From Thiomicrorhabdus sediminis (GTDB lineage: Bacteria > Pseudomonadota > Gammaproteobacteria > Thiomicrospirales > Thiomicrospiraceae): a stretch of DNA of 64,000 bases. Of the stretch, positions 9,500 to 19,216 are shown one piece after another. Within the stretch, counting starts at the first letter, position 1. Every line of letters starts with the position of its first letter. Location: positions 1,813,630-1,877,629 of the forward strand of contig NZ_CP040602.1 of NCBI RefSeq assembly GCF_005885815.1. Direction: 5' to 3'. The translations under genes and the position numbers were made by a program. The notes beneath the pieces are model-generated. The model ran no database searches, was not told the DNA's origin, and saw only the letters and a program-made list of their open reading frames with translations.

Positions 9500-10582
9500 T
9501 TAACGAATCTTCAAGCTGGCTAAACCGATCAATACCAAAATAATGGTGATAATCCAAAAACGAACAATTACCTGAGATTCATGCCAACCTTTTTGCTCAT
9601 AATGATGATGCAAAGGCGCCATTAAGAAAATACGTTTTCCACGTAATTTGAAAGAACCTACCTGGAGGATGACCGATAAGGTCTCGGCAACAAAAATACC
9701 GCCCATAATAAACAGTACCAACTCTTGTTTAACCGCTACCGCCATACCACCTAAGGCAGCACCGATCGCCAAGGACCCGACATCGCCCATAAACACCTGC
9801 GCTGGATGAGCGTTGAACCAGAGAAACCCTAAGCCGGCACCAACCAACGCCGCTGACAGGATTGTCATCTCACCGACACCGGGAATATATGGAATATTTA
9901 AATAGTCGGCAAAATAGACATGGCCGGATACATAGGCAAACACACCCAATGCGGCAGAAATCATGACCGTCGGCATAATGGCCAAGCCATCCAAACCATC
10001 GGTCAGATTGACGGCGTTTGAAGTCCCGACAATGACAAAATAACTCAATACCACGGTCCAAGCGCCAAGGTGAATGACCGTATCTTTCATATACGGAATC
10101 AGCAGTTCGGTTTCAGCAGGAACCGTTGCCATCGCAAATAAAGCATAGGCGGTGGCGAAACCGATAATGGATTGCCATAGATACTTGGTACGTGCTCTCA
10201 TGCCATTCGGATCTTTGTAGACCACTTTTTTATAATCATCGACAAAACCGACCACCCCAAAACCGAGCATCGACAAGGTGACAGTCAATAGATAATGATT
10301 ACTTAAATCCCCCCAAAGCAATACCGCCATGGCAACCGAGAACAAAATCATGGTACCGCCCATTGTCGGGGTGCCGGCTTTGATCAGATGGGTTTGCGGG
10401 CCATCACTGCGAATCGCCTGACCGACTTTTAGACGAGTTAACCAACGAATCATCGCCGGACCAATAACGAATGATAAAACCAACGCAGTCAATACGCTCA
10501 TAATGGCTCTCATGGTGATATAACTGAAAACCGCAAATCCCGAAATATATTGCTGAAGATATTCGGTTAAATAAATGAGCAT
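9500..10582 (-). CDS. mraY: phospho-N-acetylmuramoyl-pentapeptide-transferase
   Basis: 360-residue integral membrane enzyme that moves phospho-MurNAc-pentapeptide to undecaprenyl phosphate, making lipid I. The family motifs are clear: [24 protein letters not shown] and the APLHHHYE loop near the C-terminus. A good ribosome site (AGGAC) precedes the ATG. The gap to murF upstream is 195 bp, unusually long for this operon, and could hold an internal promoter, though I found no convincing one. Confidence 0.96.
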   Translation of the reverse strand: MLIYLTEYLQQYISGFAVFSYITMRAIMSVLTALVLSFVIGPAMIRWLTRLKVGQAIRSDGPQTHLIKAGTPTMGGTMILFSVAMAVLLWGDLSNHYLLTVTLSMLGFGVVGFVDDYKKVVYKDPNGMRARTKYLWQSIIGFATAYALFAMATVPAETELLIPYMKDTVIHLGAWTVVLSYFVIVGTSNAVNLTDGLDGLAIMPTVMISAALGVFAYVSGHVYFADYLNIPYIPGVGEMTILSAALVGAGLGFLWFNAHPAQVFMGDVGSLAIGAALGGMAVAVKQELVLFIMGGIFVAETLSVILQVGSFKLRGKRIFLMAPLHHHYEQKGWHESQVIVRFWIITIILVLIGLASLKIR

Positions 10583-10777
10583 ATGAAATGTGTCCTATCA
10601 ATATAAAGTATAGAGCCCGTAAAATATTACGCTCTAAAGTTATTCAAAGAGTTTACTAAGTAAACGCAGATTATCAAAAATTTTCTTATTATTTTATCAA
10701 GCGAGCCTTCAAGGCTTGCCCAACTGCTCGCATCAGTAACGATGATGTAACGGTTGCCGTGTTACCTACAGCACACC

Positions 10778-12274
10778 TCAATTCTGTAACACCGCTTGAC
10801 TGACCTGTTCCATTCGAGCGCTACGCGAGCCTTTCACCAAGACATTAAGCTTGTTATTTTGCTCAGCGGCTTGCCTTATCTTCGCTGCCAATACAACAGC
10901 CATCGCCTGATGATCGTCAAAAAACATCGCCTCACCCTGAAAAGCCCCGGTCATCACCCTGGCTTTTTCACCCAATACATATAAGGTGCTCACACCTTGC
11001 CGATAAGCAAACTGTGCCACCTCTATATGAGCCGAATCGCTCTGCTCACCAATTTCGGCCATGGCTCCAAGACAAAGTACCGACTCGCCCTGCAAACTAG
11101 TCAAGGCTTTGATGCCTGCCTTAACCGATTCTGGATTGGCGTTATAGCTGTCATCCAATAACCAGCCGCTCGCAATCCGGTTCTGCTGCAAACGCCCGCC
11201 CACTCCACTAAAGGTTTCTAAAGCCGGTTTGATTTGAGCCCAGTTCAACCCAGCCGCTAGCGCTACTGCACAGCAGGCAGCCGCATTCATGGCATTATGC
11301 TCACCCAAAACCGGCATAATCACCTGGTGGTTTTGTCTTTGCCCTTGTTCTTCAAATTGCAGAACCAGCTCTAAACCAAGTTTTGTATCGGATCGAGTCT
11401 GACAATTGATCAAACGAATATCTGCTCGCTCATTGCTACCAAAAGTCAAATTATGAGCAATGCCGCTGTTGCGGATTTTATTCTGCCAATAATCAAAACC
11501 TGCCGAATCGGTATTGCTGATGGCAACACCATTATTGGCGCCATTGGCATTCAGACCATCAAAGATTTCACCTTTGGTCTCGATAACCCCTTCAAGACTA
11601 CCGAAACCCTCCAAGTGTGCGCCGGAAGCATTATTTAACAATGCGATATCAGGCAATGCCAAAGCGGTCAGATAACCGATTTCATGCAAATGATTGGCGC
11701 CCATTTCAATGACCGCATAATCATGCTCGGGGCGAATATTCAATAAGGTGCGCGGCACGCCAAAATCATTATTGAGATTGCCTTCGGTCGCTAAAACATT
11801 GCCATTGAGAGCAAAAATATCGGCCAATAAGGTTTTTACTGTGGTTTTGCCGTTACTGCCCGTCACCGCAATCAATTTTTTCAACGGCATCTGCTGACGG
11901 TGCCAGCGTGCAAACTGCCCCAAAGCAATTCTCGTGTCATCGACCTGCACTCCGGGAACAATCGTCTCGACATCTTCACTGACCAAAATCGCAACCGCAC
12001 CTTGCTTAATGGCTTCATCGATAAAGGCATGGCCATCAAAATTGGCGCCTTTAATGGCAATGTATAAGGCACCGGCCTGTAGCGTTCGCGTATCGGTACT
12101 GACCGAAGTGAACCGTATTTTTTGCTGATCAAATAAAGGGCCGATAAAATCGCCATCGGTGGCTTGCTGCAGTTGCTCCAAATACCAATAAAACTCCGAA
12201 TCGGTTTTTGCGCTGACAATTTGTTGTTGCATCATCTCTAAGGTCTTCTCAATATGGCTATCTGTATTGTTCAT
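10778..12274 (-). CDS. murF: UDP-MurNAc-tripeptide--D-alanyl-D-alanine ligase
   Basis: About 498-residue ligase that adds D-Ala-D-Ala to the muropeptide. The ATP loop GSNGKTT (139-145) follows an N-terminal UDP-binding domain, and the LNNDFGVPRTLLN and DDSYNANPES motifs are typical of MurF. Three starts are possible: a GTG at 12301 inside murE, an ATG at 12280 sharing the A of the murE TGA stop, and an ATG at 12274. The last has AAGG 8 nt upstream and is chosen here. All choices leave it tightly coupled to murE. Confidence 0.94.
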   Translation of the reverse strand: MNNTDSHIEKTLEMMQQQIVSAKTDSEFYWYLEQLQQATDGDFIGPLFDQQKIRFTSVSTDTRTLQAGALYIAIKGANFDGHAFIDEAIKQGAVAILVSEDVETIVPGVQVDDTRIALGQFARWHRQQMPLKKLIAVTGSNGKTTVKTLLADIFALNGNVLATEGNLNNDFGVPRTLLNIRPEHDYAVIEMGANHLHEIGYLTALALPDIALLNNASGAHLEGFGSLEGVIETKGEIFDGLNANGANNGVAISNTDSAGFDYWQNKIRNSGIAHNLTFGSNERADIRLINCQTRSDTKLGLELVLQFEEQGQRQNHQVIMPVLGEHNAMNAAACCAVALAAGLNWAQIKPALETFSGVGGRLQQNRIASGWLLDDSYNANPESVKAGIKALTSLQGESVLCLGAMAEIGEQSDSAHIEVAQFAYRQGVSTLYVLGEKARVMTGAFQGEAMFFDDHQAMAVVLAAKIRQAAEQNNKLNVLVKGSRSARMEQVSQAVLQN

Positions 12275-12279
12275 CTGCA

Positions 12280-13893
12280 TCACCTTTTGCTGTGCAGCCA
12301 CTGCTGCACCGCATCAAAGTCGCTATATGGCTGGCGCTCGCCTTTAATTTCCTGATAATCCTCATGACCTTTGCCGGCAATTACCACCAAATCGTGTTCT
12401 GCAGCCAGGCTTAAGACCTGCTGAATCGCCTCGGTTCGATCGACCTGCTGCATCACTGAAGTTTTCTGGGCTGTGTCAAACCCGGTCATAATTTCATCAA
12501 TAATCCATTGCGGCTCTTCACTGCGCGGATTATCGGAAGTCACCATAACCTTGTCCGCATACTCGGCCGCAACTTCGGCCATCAAAGGTCTTTTACCACG
12601 ATCTCTATCGCCGCCACAACCAAACACCACCCAAAGCTTAGCCTCTTTTTCTAGGTGATGTCGCGATGCGATCAATACCTGCTGCAATGCATCCGGAGTA
12701 TGGGCAAAATCCAAAATCACACTTGGCTGCTGACTGACAATCTGCATTCGCCCCATAACCGCTTGCAATTGCCCACAGGAAGCCAACAAATCCGCTAACG
12801 CAAAACCTTGCGATAACAAAATCGCCAAGCTGCAACTGACATTCTCGATATTAAAGCGGCCAATCAATGGAATATTAACCGTTAAATTACTATCATCAAT
12901 CGATTTTCGGGTACTGAAGCGCGCCTGCATACCTTGTTCATTCAAGGCCAACAGCTGATAGCTGCATAAGTGCATATTATCCAACCACAAATCAGGCAAA
13001 CCACTGATTAAACAGTGCTCGCCATAAGCCCAAACAGACCATTGATCCTGCTGCTCATCTTTTTGCAAATCAAGCAATTCAGTCAACAATTCGCGACCGA
13101 TTTCGTCTTCGCTGTTAATAATTTTCGCATCACTATGATAGTCGCGAAACAGCTGCATCTTAGTCTGCTGATAGTGCTTCAAGGTTGGGTGAAAATCCAT
13201 ATGATCACGCGTCACCTGAGTTAAGGCCGTAGCACAAAAGTGCACCCCTTGAATACGTCCCAAACAAATCGCATGAGAGGAAACCTCCATCACGCACCAT
13301 TCAACGCCCAGCGCCACAAACTCGGCCAACAATTGCTGTAATGCGACTGCATTCGGTGTGGTATTACGGGTTTTCTGCAGTGCATGCAGCAGCATTTCGC
13401 CATTAAACACACCATTGCCCAGTGTGCCGATAATGGCGACTTTTTGCTGTTGCGCATGCAATAACTGGGCACAATAAAAGGCACAAGAGGTCTTGCCGTT
13501 GGTACCGGTAATGCCAATCACTTTTAACGACTGACTTGGGTAACCGTAAAACCACGCCGCTAAATCCCCCTGCATGGTTTGGATATTTTGTAGTGCCAGC
13601 ACCATAACATCATGATCAATTTGCTCAAGCAGCGCTTTTTCACTGGCTCGCAAAGGTCTATCGGCAATAATGACGGCAGCGCCCTGCTGCAAGACATCAG
13701 CCAAAAACCTCAAACCATGTACCTGCTCTCCCTGCAAGGCAATAAACACATCACCCGAGGAAACATCACGTGAATCCTGCGTCATCTGGTTCAGCTTAAC
13801 TTGCCCAGATAAGCTGCCCGACTTTTGCATGATTTGCAGATTCGCGTGCCGCTCAATAAATGTTAAGAGCTCGTTCAGAGTTCTGTTAGCCAT
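12280..13893 (-). CDS. murE: UDP-MurNAc-dipeptide--meso-diaminopimelate ligase
   Basis: 537-residue Mur ligase. It carries GTNGKTS at 130-136, the HAICLGR region and, decisively, DNPR at 454-457 followed by SEEP. DNPR is the motif that selects meso-diaminopimelate rather than lysine, so the peptidoglycan should be of the meso-DAP type. It is slightly longer than E. coli MurE (495 aa). The gene directly abuts ftsI and its stop overlaps the start region of murF. Confidence 0.96.
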   Translation of the reverse strand: MANRTLNELLTFIERHANLQIMQKSGSLSGQVKLNQMTQDSRDVSSGDVFIALQGEQVHGLRFLADVLQQGAAVIIADRPLRASEKALLEQIDHDVMVLALQNIQTMQGDLAAWFYGYPSQSLKVIGITGTNGKTSCAFYCAQLLHAQQQKVAIIGTLGNGVFNGEMLLHALQKTRNTTPNAVALQQLLAEFVALGVEWCVMEVSSHAICLGRIQGVHFCATALTQVTRDHMDFHPTLKHYQQTKMQLFRDYHSDAKIINSEDEIGRELLTELLDLQKDEQQDQWSVWAYGEHCLISGLPDLWLDNMHLCSYQLLALNEQGMQARFSTRKSIDDSNLTVNIPLIGRFNIENVSCSLAILLSQGFALADLLASCGQLQAVMGRMQIVSQQPSVILDFAHTPDALQQVLIASRHHLEKEAKLWVVFGCGGDRDRGKRPLMAEVAAEYADKVMVTSDNPRSEEPQWIIDEIMTGFDTAQKTSVMQQVDRTEAIQQVLSLAAEHDLVVIAGKGHEDYQEIKGERQPYSDFDAVQQWLHSKR

Positions 13894-15822
13894 CTAGCTT
13901 CCCTCCACCAACTGGTCCGGTGACACATTGCGCAAACGCAAAGCTTCCGACATGACTTCACGGAATGCCGGCGCGGCAACGGAGCCGCCGTAATAAACGC
14001 CACGACTTGGTTCATTGATCAACACGATCATTACCATATCCGGATCCGACACCGGCACAATCCCCGCGAACAAGGATAAGTAGGTGTTTTCTTTGTAACC
14101 ACCACGGCTTTTGGTTTTGTGCACGGTTCCAGTCTTACCCGCGACGCGGTATCCCGGAATTTGTGCTTTTGGTGCGGTACCACCTTGTGCCACAACGGAT
14201 TCCATCATGGTCAATACCGAATCGGCAATTTCAGACTCAATTACCTGATGACCTTGTGGAGCTTCATTTAATTTAAGGATACTTAAAGGCAACATCTCAC
14301 CGTGATTGGCAAACAACAGATAAGAGTGTGCTAAATCCAATAGATTGGTGTTAAAACCATAGCCAAACGAAGCGGAAGCTTGATCAATCGGTTGCCATTC
14401 CTGTCCGGGTTTTAGGTAACCGTGGTTCTCACCTGGCAAAAACAAACCGCTTTCCTGGCCGATACCAATATCGGCCCAAAACTCTCTTTGCTGTTCCGGT
14501 TTCATCATCAAGGCGATTTTGGACACCCCGACATTACTTGATTTTTGAATAATCTCCAAAGGGGTCAACTCACCATGCCTACTGGTATCACTAATACGGT
14601 TTCCCTGAATGCGAATCGATCCTGGTGAAGTATCAATTACCGTATTTTCATCAATCACACCTTCATGCAAAGCCTTGGCGATAATAAAGGGTTTCATCGG
14701 TGATCCCGGTTCAATCAGATCGGTTATGACACGATTTTTAATTCCCGGACCACGTCTTTGCGCCGAATCGTTGGGATTAAAACTCGGCAAACTGACCATT
14801 GACAGGATTTCACCGGTTTTGGCATCGAGAATCACACTGCTGGCAGACAGTGCTTGGTGTTCAATCATCACCTTTTTCAGACTGCGGTAGGTAAAATACT
14901 GCAGATTCTGGTCAATACTTAAATTCAATTGATTTCCCGGCTTGGCATCCTTGATGTCTTTGACAAAATCGATGACATGACCAGCGCGGTCTTTTAACAC
15001 CTGCTTTTTACCCGGCGTACCTTTCAACCAACTGTCATAGGCAAGCTCAATACCTTCAATACCCTTATCGTCGATATTGGTAAAGCCGATCAGGTTCGCA
15101 CTGCTTTCCCCAGCCGGATAATAACGTCGATACTCACCCTGAGTATAAACCCCGTTCAAGTGTAGACTTTCTATTTTTTCCGCTAAATCCGGTACCAGTC
15201 CACGCCTTACATAAAGGAATCGTTTTTTAGATAGACGATATACCTTTTTCATCAAGGCCGTTCTATCCAAGTCTAGGTGTTTCGCCAACTTATCGAAAGT
15301 GTAACGATAACGATTCAATAAATTGGTATTCACCCAAACCGAAGGCAGGCTTTTATTGACGTTTATCACATTGCCGTTATGGCTATAATTCAATTCAATC
15401 TGCTTGATATAGACACCGGGCAAATCCAATTTGCTCAGCTTATCAATCAAATCACTGTCATTGATCTGGCGAATAAAACTAAGCCGTTTGTAACGGTTTC
15501 TTTCCGCCAACTTATTTAACTGGGGATCGGTCAAGTTGATCAGCTTGAGGAATGTTAGATAATCGCTTTCCAGTTGCGTAATGACTTTAGGATCAAGCCA
15601 AACAGAAGCCATAGGAGTACTTAAGGCAAGCAGACTGCCGTGGCGGTCATAAATAGCTCCACGTGGAGCGGGAATCGCAATATCACGGATTTGACGTTTT
15701 TCGGCCTCTTCCTGCAGAAAATCCGTTTTTACCACCTGAACGTAGTAAGCGCGCACCGCAATACCGATAAAGCCAATCACAATGAGGGCAAAAACAACTA
15801 AATCACGCCTAATTTTCGGCAT
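13894..15822 (-). CDS. ftsI: peptidoglycan D,D-transpeptidase FtsI (PBP3)
   Basis: 642-residue septal class B penicillin-binding protein. A single N-terminal membrane anchor (about 7-27) is followed by the RGAIYDRHG dimerisation-domain motif and the transpeptidase domain. The catalytic serine is Ser374 in EPGSPMKPF, the SSN triad lies near 429, and KTG near 562. The second residue of the SxxK box is Pro rather than the more common Thr or Val. The start overlaps the ftsL stop by 14 nt, and murE follows directly. Confidence 0.95.
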   Translation of the reverse strand: MPKIRRDLVVFALIVIGFIGIAVRAYYVQVVKTDFLQEEAEKRQIRDIAIPAPRGAIYDRHGSLLALSTPMASVWLDPKVITQLESDYLTFLKLINLTDPQLNKLAERNRYKRLSFIRQINDSDLIDKLSKLDLPGVYIKQIELNYSHNGNVINVNKSLPSVWVNTNLLNRYRYTFDKLAKHLDLDRTALMKKVYRLSKKRFLYVRRGLVPDLAEKIESLHLNGVYTQGEYRRYYPAGESSANLIGFTNIDDKGIEGIELAYDSWLKGTPGKKQVLKDRAGHVIDFVKDIKDAKPGNQLNLSIDQNLQYFTYRSLKKVMIEHQALSASSVILDAKTGEILSMVSLPSFNPNDSAQRRGPGIKNRVITDLIEPGSPMKPFIIAKALHEGVIDENTVIDTSPGSIRIQGNRISDTSRHGELTPLEIIQKSSNVGVSKIALMMKPEQQREFWADIGIGQESGLFLPGENHGYLKPGQEWQPIDQASASFGYGFNTNLLDLAHSYLLFANHGEMLPLSILKLNEAPQGHQVIESEIADSVLTMMESVVAQGGTAPKAQIPGYRVAGKTGTVHKTKSRGGYKENTYLSLFAGIVPVSDPDMVMIVLINEPSRGVYYGGSVAAPAFREVMSEALRLRNVSPDQLVEGS

Positions 15823-16156
15823 TGCCCGTCTCCGTTAACGGCTCAGCATCCGGTTGGATATAGATATACTGGTAATGGGTTTTATCTAGTGTCATATTCA
15901 ATTGCTTCGCCTGTTGCTCAACACGCGCAGGCGAGGTTAAATGCTGTTTTTCCAACATTAAGCGCCCCCATTCCTCGCGTGCTTCCAGTGCATGCTGCAA
16001 GGTCTGATAATAAGTCGATTCCACACTGCGAATTTCATGCTGGGTTTTGACAATCGCCAACAATGTCACTAAACAGATAAACAGAAGTAGCAAAAGAAAA
16101 AACCCACGCCACTTAAACGCTTTTAAGTGAGTGGGTTCTGGGGATGTGTTTTGCAT
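15809..16156 (-). CDS. ftsL: cell division protein FtsL
   Basis: 115-residue bitopic membrane protein. A short cytoplasmic N-terminus and one strong hydrophobic helix (about 17-36) precede a periplasmic coiled coil, which ends with the FtsL-typical EWGRLMLEKQHLTSPARVE stretch. It would work with FtsB and FtsQ to activate FtsW-FtsI. It overlaps ftsI by 14 nt. Unusually, the upstream neighbour is ftsZ (62 bp away) instead of rsmH. ftsB and ftsQ are not in the window. Confidence 0.92.
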   Translation of the reverse strand: MQNTSPEPTHLKAFKWRGFFLLLLLFICLVTLLAIVKTQHEIRSVESTYYQTLQHALEAREEWGRLMLEKQHLTSPARVEQQAKQLNMTLDKTHYQYIYIQPDAEPLTETGNAEN

Positions 16157-16218
16157 ATTAACCTATCGATGCATGCATCAAACCAATGGTTTAGCCTATG
16201 GACACCAGGCCAAACCGA

Positions 16219-17412
16219 TCAGTCTGCCTGACGACGTAAGAAAGCTGGAATATCCAGGTAACTTGCGCCTTCGGCACCAGTCGATGCCGCACCGTTGACG
16301 ACCATTTTTGGTCGAACGACTTCTGGCTCAGGCTGCAACAATTCAGGCTGCTTTTCTTCGGCTTTCGGAGCCGTTTCGGCCTGAACGGTTTCGTTAACGG
16401 CCTTAACCGCTTGCATGTTCGGCTTAACCACTTCCGGTTTCGCAGCCACTTCAGCAACCGTAGAAAGACCAGTGGCAACAACGGTAACACGAATCTCATC
16501 AGTCATGGTTTCATCAAAAGAAGTACCGATGATGACACGCGCATCTTCCGCAGCAACCGTATCGATCACATCACCGACCTCGTTGAATTCACCGATAGTG
16601 AAATCGATACCAGAGGTAATATTAACCAACAAACCACGAGCACCGGATACAGAAATATCTTCCAACAATGGGTTGGCAATCGCCTTTTCAGCGGCTTTGA
16701 TAGCACGGTCTTCGCCTGTAGCGGTACCGACACCCATCATGGCGACACCACGCTCACCCATTACGGTACGCAAATCTTCAAAGTCGACGTTGATTAGACC
16801 CGGCTTGGTAACCAGCTCGGAAATGCCCTGAACCGCACCATGCAATACTTCATTCGCATAATCAAATGCTTTCGCCAGGACGAAATCACGACCTAGCACT
16901 TTCAATAACTTGTCATTCGGAACCGTGATCAATGAATCGACATGCTCAGCCAGCTCTTCAATACCCGCTTCCGCAGCTTTCGTACGACGCTCGAAACCAA
17001 ACGGCTTACTGACCACACCAACTGTCAGAATACCTAGTTCGCGTGCTGCTTGAGCAACAACCGGCGCGGAACCTGTACCGGTTCCGCCCCCCATGCCTGC
17101 GGTGATGAAAACCATATCCGCATCTTTGATTTTCTCTTTAACGGTATCAATATCGTCTTTTGCCGCTTGACGCCCGCGTTCTGGATCGGCACCGGCACCA
17201 AGACCGTTCGCCCCCAATTGAATACGAGTCTCTACAGAAGAATTTTCTAGTGCCTGCGCATCGGTATTCGCGCAGATAAAATCAACACCCTGTACATTGG
17301 AACGCAACATGTAATCCACTGCGTTGCCACCGCCGCCGCCAAGGCCTACAACCTTAATGACAGGCATACCAGGTGTCCGAACTGGTGTGACTTCTTTTCC
17401 GACAAAATTCAT
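16219..17412 (-). CDS. ftsZ: cell division protein FtsZ
   Basis: 397-residue tubulin-like GTPase forming the Z ring. It has the nucleotide loop VGLGGGGGNAVD, the tubulin signature GGGTGTG (108-114, followed by SAPVVA), the T7 loop region GLINVDFEDL, a variable acidic/Pro linker of about 60 residues, and an intact C-terminal tail YLDIPAFLRRQ, which binds FtsA and ZipA. It therefore looks complete and functional. The longer frame to 17493 would run into rsmH. An AAGGGG ribosome site 10 nt before the ATG at 17412 decides the start. Position between rsmH and ftsL is abnormal, because ftsZ normally closes the dcw cluster after ftsA. Confidence 0.96.
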   Translation of the reverse strand: MNFVGKEVTPVRTPGMPVIKVVGLGGGGGNAVDYMLRSNVQGVDFICANTDAQALENSSVETRIQLGANGLGAGADPERGRQAAKDDIDTVKEKIKDADMVFITAGMGGGTGTGSAPVVAQAARELGILTVGVVSKPFGFERRTKAAEAGIEELAEHVDSLITVPNDKLLKVLGRDFVLAKAFDYANEVLHGAVQGISELVTKPGLINVDFEDLRTVMGERGVAMMGVGTATGEDRAIKAAEKAIANPLLEDISVSGARGLLVNITSGIDFTIGEFNEVGDVIDTVAAEDARVIIGTSFDETMTDEIRVTVVATGLSTVAEVAAKPEVVKPNMQAVKAVNETVQAETAPKAEEKQPELLQPEPEVVRPKMVVNGAASTGAEGASYLDIPAFLRRQAD

Positions 17413-17476
17413 GACGATATATCCCCTTAAATCAGCATGACTAATTAATAATGTAAATAATGTATTTTGGTTAATT

Positions 17477-18406
17477 TCAGAGCTTTTCAGCAATCCTCAA
17501 CACCGAACTTCTCGACCTTGGGTTTTGCTGACACTCTTCCTTGCTCGGAAAAATTGGCTTTCCGACTTTCTTCATCACCGGCTCAACCACTTCGATTTGA
17601 ATCGGTGAATCTGGAAACAAGTCTTTTATACGTGACTGGTCACGGATAAATACTTTTGCGATTCGATCTTCAAGGGAGTGGAAACTGATCACCGCCAGTC
17701 TGCCCTCCGGAGCCAAGACTTCAATCGCTGACTCTAAAACATTTTTTAATACATCCAACTCCCTATTTACGGCAATTCTGATTGCCTGGAATGTTCTGGT
17801 CGCAGGATGCTTGTTTTTTTCTGTTTTTGGCGAAACCCGCTTTACCAGTTCGGCCAAATCGGTCGTTGTATGCAACTCGTCTCTGTCGGAAGCCGCTTTA
17901 ATCTCTCGTGCCAAACGTCCGGAAAAACGTTCTTCACCATAGTTTTGCAGCACCAGTTTAAGTGTTTTTTCATCAACACTTTTTAACCAATCTTTTGCGC
18001 TCAATCCCTCATTCGGGTTCATACGCATATCCAAAGGACCTTCGCGCATAAAGCTAAAACCACGTTCCGCTTCATCCAACTGCGGCGAAGACACACCCAA
18101 GTCTAATAATAAACCATTTATTTTACCAACCAAACCCCTGCTTTCACAGTACGATTTGATATTTTCGAAACTGCCGTATTGAATTTCGAATCTGGCATCA
18201 TCAATGGTTTGCTTGGCATATTCGATGGCTTGAGGATCCTGGTCTATCGCAATAAGGCGCCCCCCCTCCCCAAGCTGCTGCAAAATAGCTCTACTATGAC
18301 CACCTCGACCGAAGGTGCCGTCAATGTAAATACCATTCGGCTGAATATTCAGCGCGTCGACCGACTCTTGTAAAAGAACTGAAAAATGTATTTGTTGTGA
18401 GTCCAC
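17477..18406 (-). CDS. rsmH: 16S rRNA (cytosine1402-N4)-methyltransferase
   Basis: 309-residue RsmH (MraW) that N4-methylates C1402 of 16S rRNA. Recognisable motifs are FSVLLQESVDAL at the N-terminus, the SAM loop DGTFGRGGHSRAIL, LLLDLGVSSPQLD and the VISFHSLEDR segment. The frame is open upstream to a TTG at 18448, but a GTG at 18406 with AAGGA 6 nt before it gives the family's usual N-terminus. mraZ lies 48 bp upstream and ftsZ 64 bp downstream. Confidence 0.94.
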   Translation of the reverse strand: MDSQQIHFSVLLQESVDALNIQPNGIYIDGTFGRGGHSRAILQQLGEGGRLIAIDQDPQAIEYAKQTIDDARFEIQYGSFENIKSYCESRGLVGKINGLLLDLGVSSPQLDEAERGFSFMREGPLDMRMNPNEGLSAKDWLKSVDEKTLKLVLQNYGEERFSGRLAREIKAASDRDELHTTTDLAELVKRVSPKTEKNKHPATRTFQAIRIAVNRELDVLKNVLESAIEVLAPEGRLAVISFHSLEDRIAKVFIRDQSRIKDLFPDSPIQIEVVEPVMKKVGKPIFPSKEECQQNPRSRSSVLRIAEKL

Positions 18407-18454
18407 TGTATTTCCTTTGTAGCTCCCGGTATTTCGCGAGGACAACAATTTGGG

Positions 18455-18913
18455 TTACAAACTTAGGCTCGCCAGAGATTCTGAAATCTCATTCGACATA
18501 GCGGTATCGAGCATTTCAGGACGACTTGCATCCCAAGCCTCTTGCGACCACAACTCAAACTTATTGCCTTGCCCCAATAAAATTGCCGGCTTACCGATAT
18601 TGGCATGCTCACGCAAAAGGCTTGGCAACAGAACACGCCCTTGAGAATCAATTTCCATCTCTGAGGCATGTCCAAGCAATAAACGCTGATACAATCTAGC
18701 TTGTGGATCAACGTTTGGTAATGACATTAACTTACGCTCGATAACTTCCCATTCATCGAGTGTATATATAAGTAGGCAAGGGCTATGCAAATCAATGGTA
18801 GCAACCAACTGATTGTCGCTTGCGTCCGCAATCGACTCTCGATACTTCTTCGGAATCGCCATGCGACCCTTGGTATCGATATTAACCGAATTGATTCCTC
18901 TGAAAAAAAGCAT
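18455..18913 (-). CDS. mraZ: transcriptional regulator MraZ
   Basis: 152-residue MraZ with two AbrB-like halves. The first DNA-binding signature is NIDTKGRMAIPKKYR near the N-terminus, and the second is EIDSQGRVLLPSLLREHA at about residues 86-103. In E. coli MraZ represses its own dcw promoter by binding short repeats upstream of mraZ. The same arrangement is seen here: four AGTGG boxes directly precede the ATG. The GTG at 18922 would lie inside the operator, so the ATG at 18913 is chosen. First gene of the dcw run. Confidence 0.95.
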   Translation of the reverse strand: MLFFRGINSVNIDTKGRMAIPKKYRESIADASDNQLVATIDLHSPCLLIYTLDEWEVIERKLMSLPNVDPQARLYQRLLLGHASEMEIDSQGRVLLPSLLREHANIGKPAILLGQGNKFELWSQEAWDASRPEMLDTAMSNEISESLASLSL

Positions 18914-18953
18914 TTTTACCACTTTTCACCACTTTCCCCCACTTGACGCCACT
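18914..18953 (-). promoter_or_regulatory. MraZ operator, four AGTGG direct repeats
   Basis: Reading toward mraZ, AGTGG occurs four times at exactly 10-bp intervals (plus-strand CCACT at 18949, 18939, 18929 and 18919), each followed by a 5-nt spacer, the last spacer running into the ATG. This is one helical turn per box, matching the GTGG-repeat boxes known for MraZ autoregulation. A fifth AGTGG at 18970-18974 lies in the promoter spacer, out of phase by one base. Confidence 0.85.
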
Positions 18954-18979
18954 ATATTGATATTTAACGCCACTGTCAA
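18951..18979 (-). promoter_or_regulatory. sigma-70 promoter of mraZ and the dcw operon
   Basis: A consensus -35 TTGACA (18974-18979), 17-bp spacer and -10 TATAGT (18951-18956) read toward mraZ. The -10 hexamer overlaps the first AGTGG box, so MraZ bound there would block polymerase. Confidence 0.85.
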
Positions 18980-19185
18980 CACCGTCAAACATGGATTTTC
19001 ATTAACTGACAACAACTTAGCGAAACTTACACAATAAAAACGTGCTTACTGCTATTTTCAAATAGCATTATTTTTCAATACCTTACAAAACACTCCATTT
19101 ACCATTTCTAACTATTGGCCGGTAAAAAAAGTAAATAAAACCCGCCACCAGCGACCTTTTCCGCCTCTCGCACGCCTACAATATA

Positions 19186-19216
19186 TTGACAAATACAGCC
19201 TGCAAAACACTATAAA
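19186..19216 (+). promoter_or_regulatory. candidate divergent promoter upstream of mraZ
   Basis: Plus-strand TTGACA at 19186-19191 and TATAAA at 19211-19216 are separated by 19 bp, longer than optimal. An AGTGG box follows at 19218-19222. It would drive transcription away from mraZ toward the rnpB 3' end, where no convincing gene exists. Confidence 0.35.

Noticed and set aside
10701-10719. Inverted repeat GCGAGCCTT/AAGGCTTGC in the mraY-murF gap
   Set aside because: One-base loop, an A-C mismatch on the transcribed strand and no U-tract; no reason to call an attenuator.
16411-16831. Two overlapping plus-strand frames of about 130 codons inside ftsZ
   Set aside because: ftsZ is unmistakable on the other strand; these are shadows.
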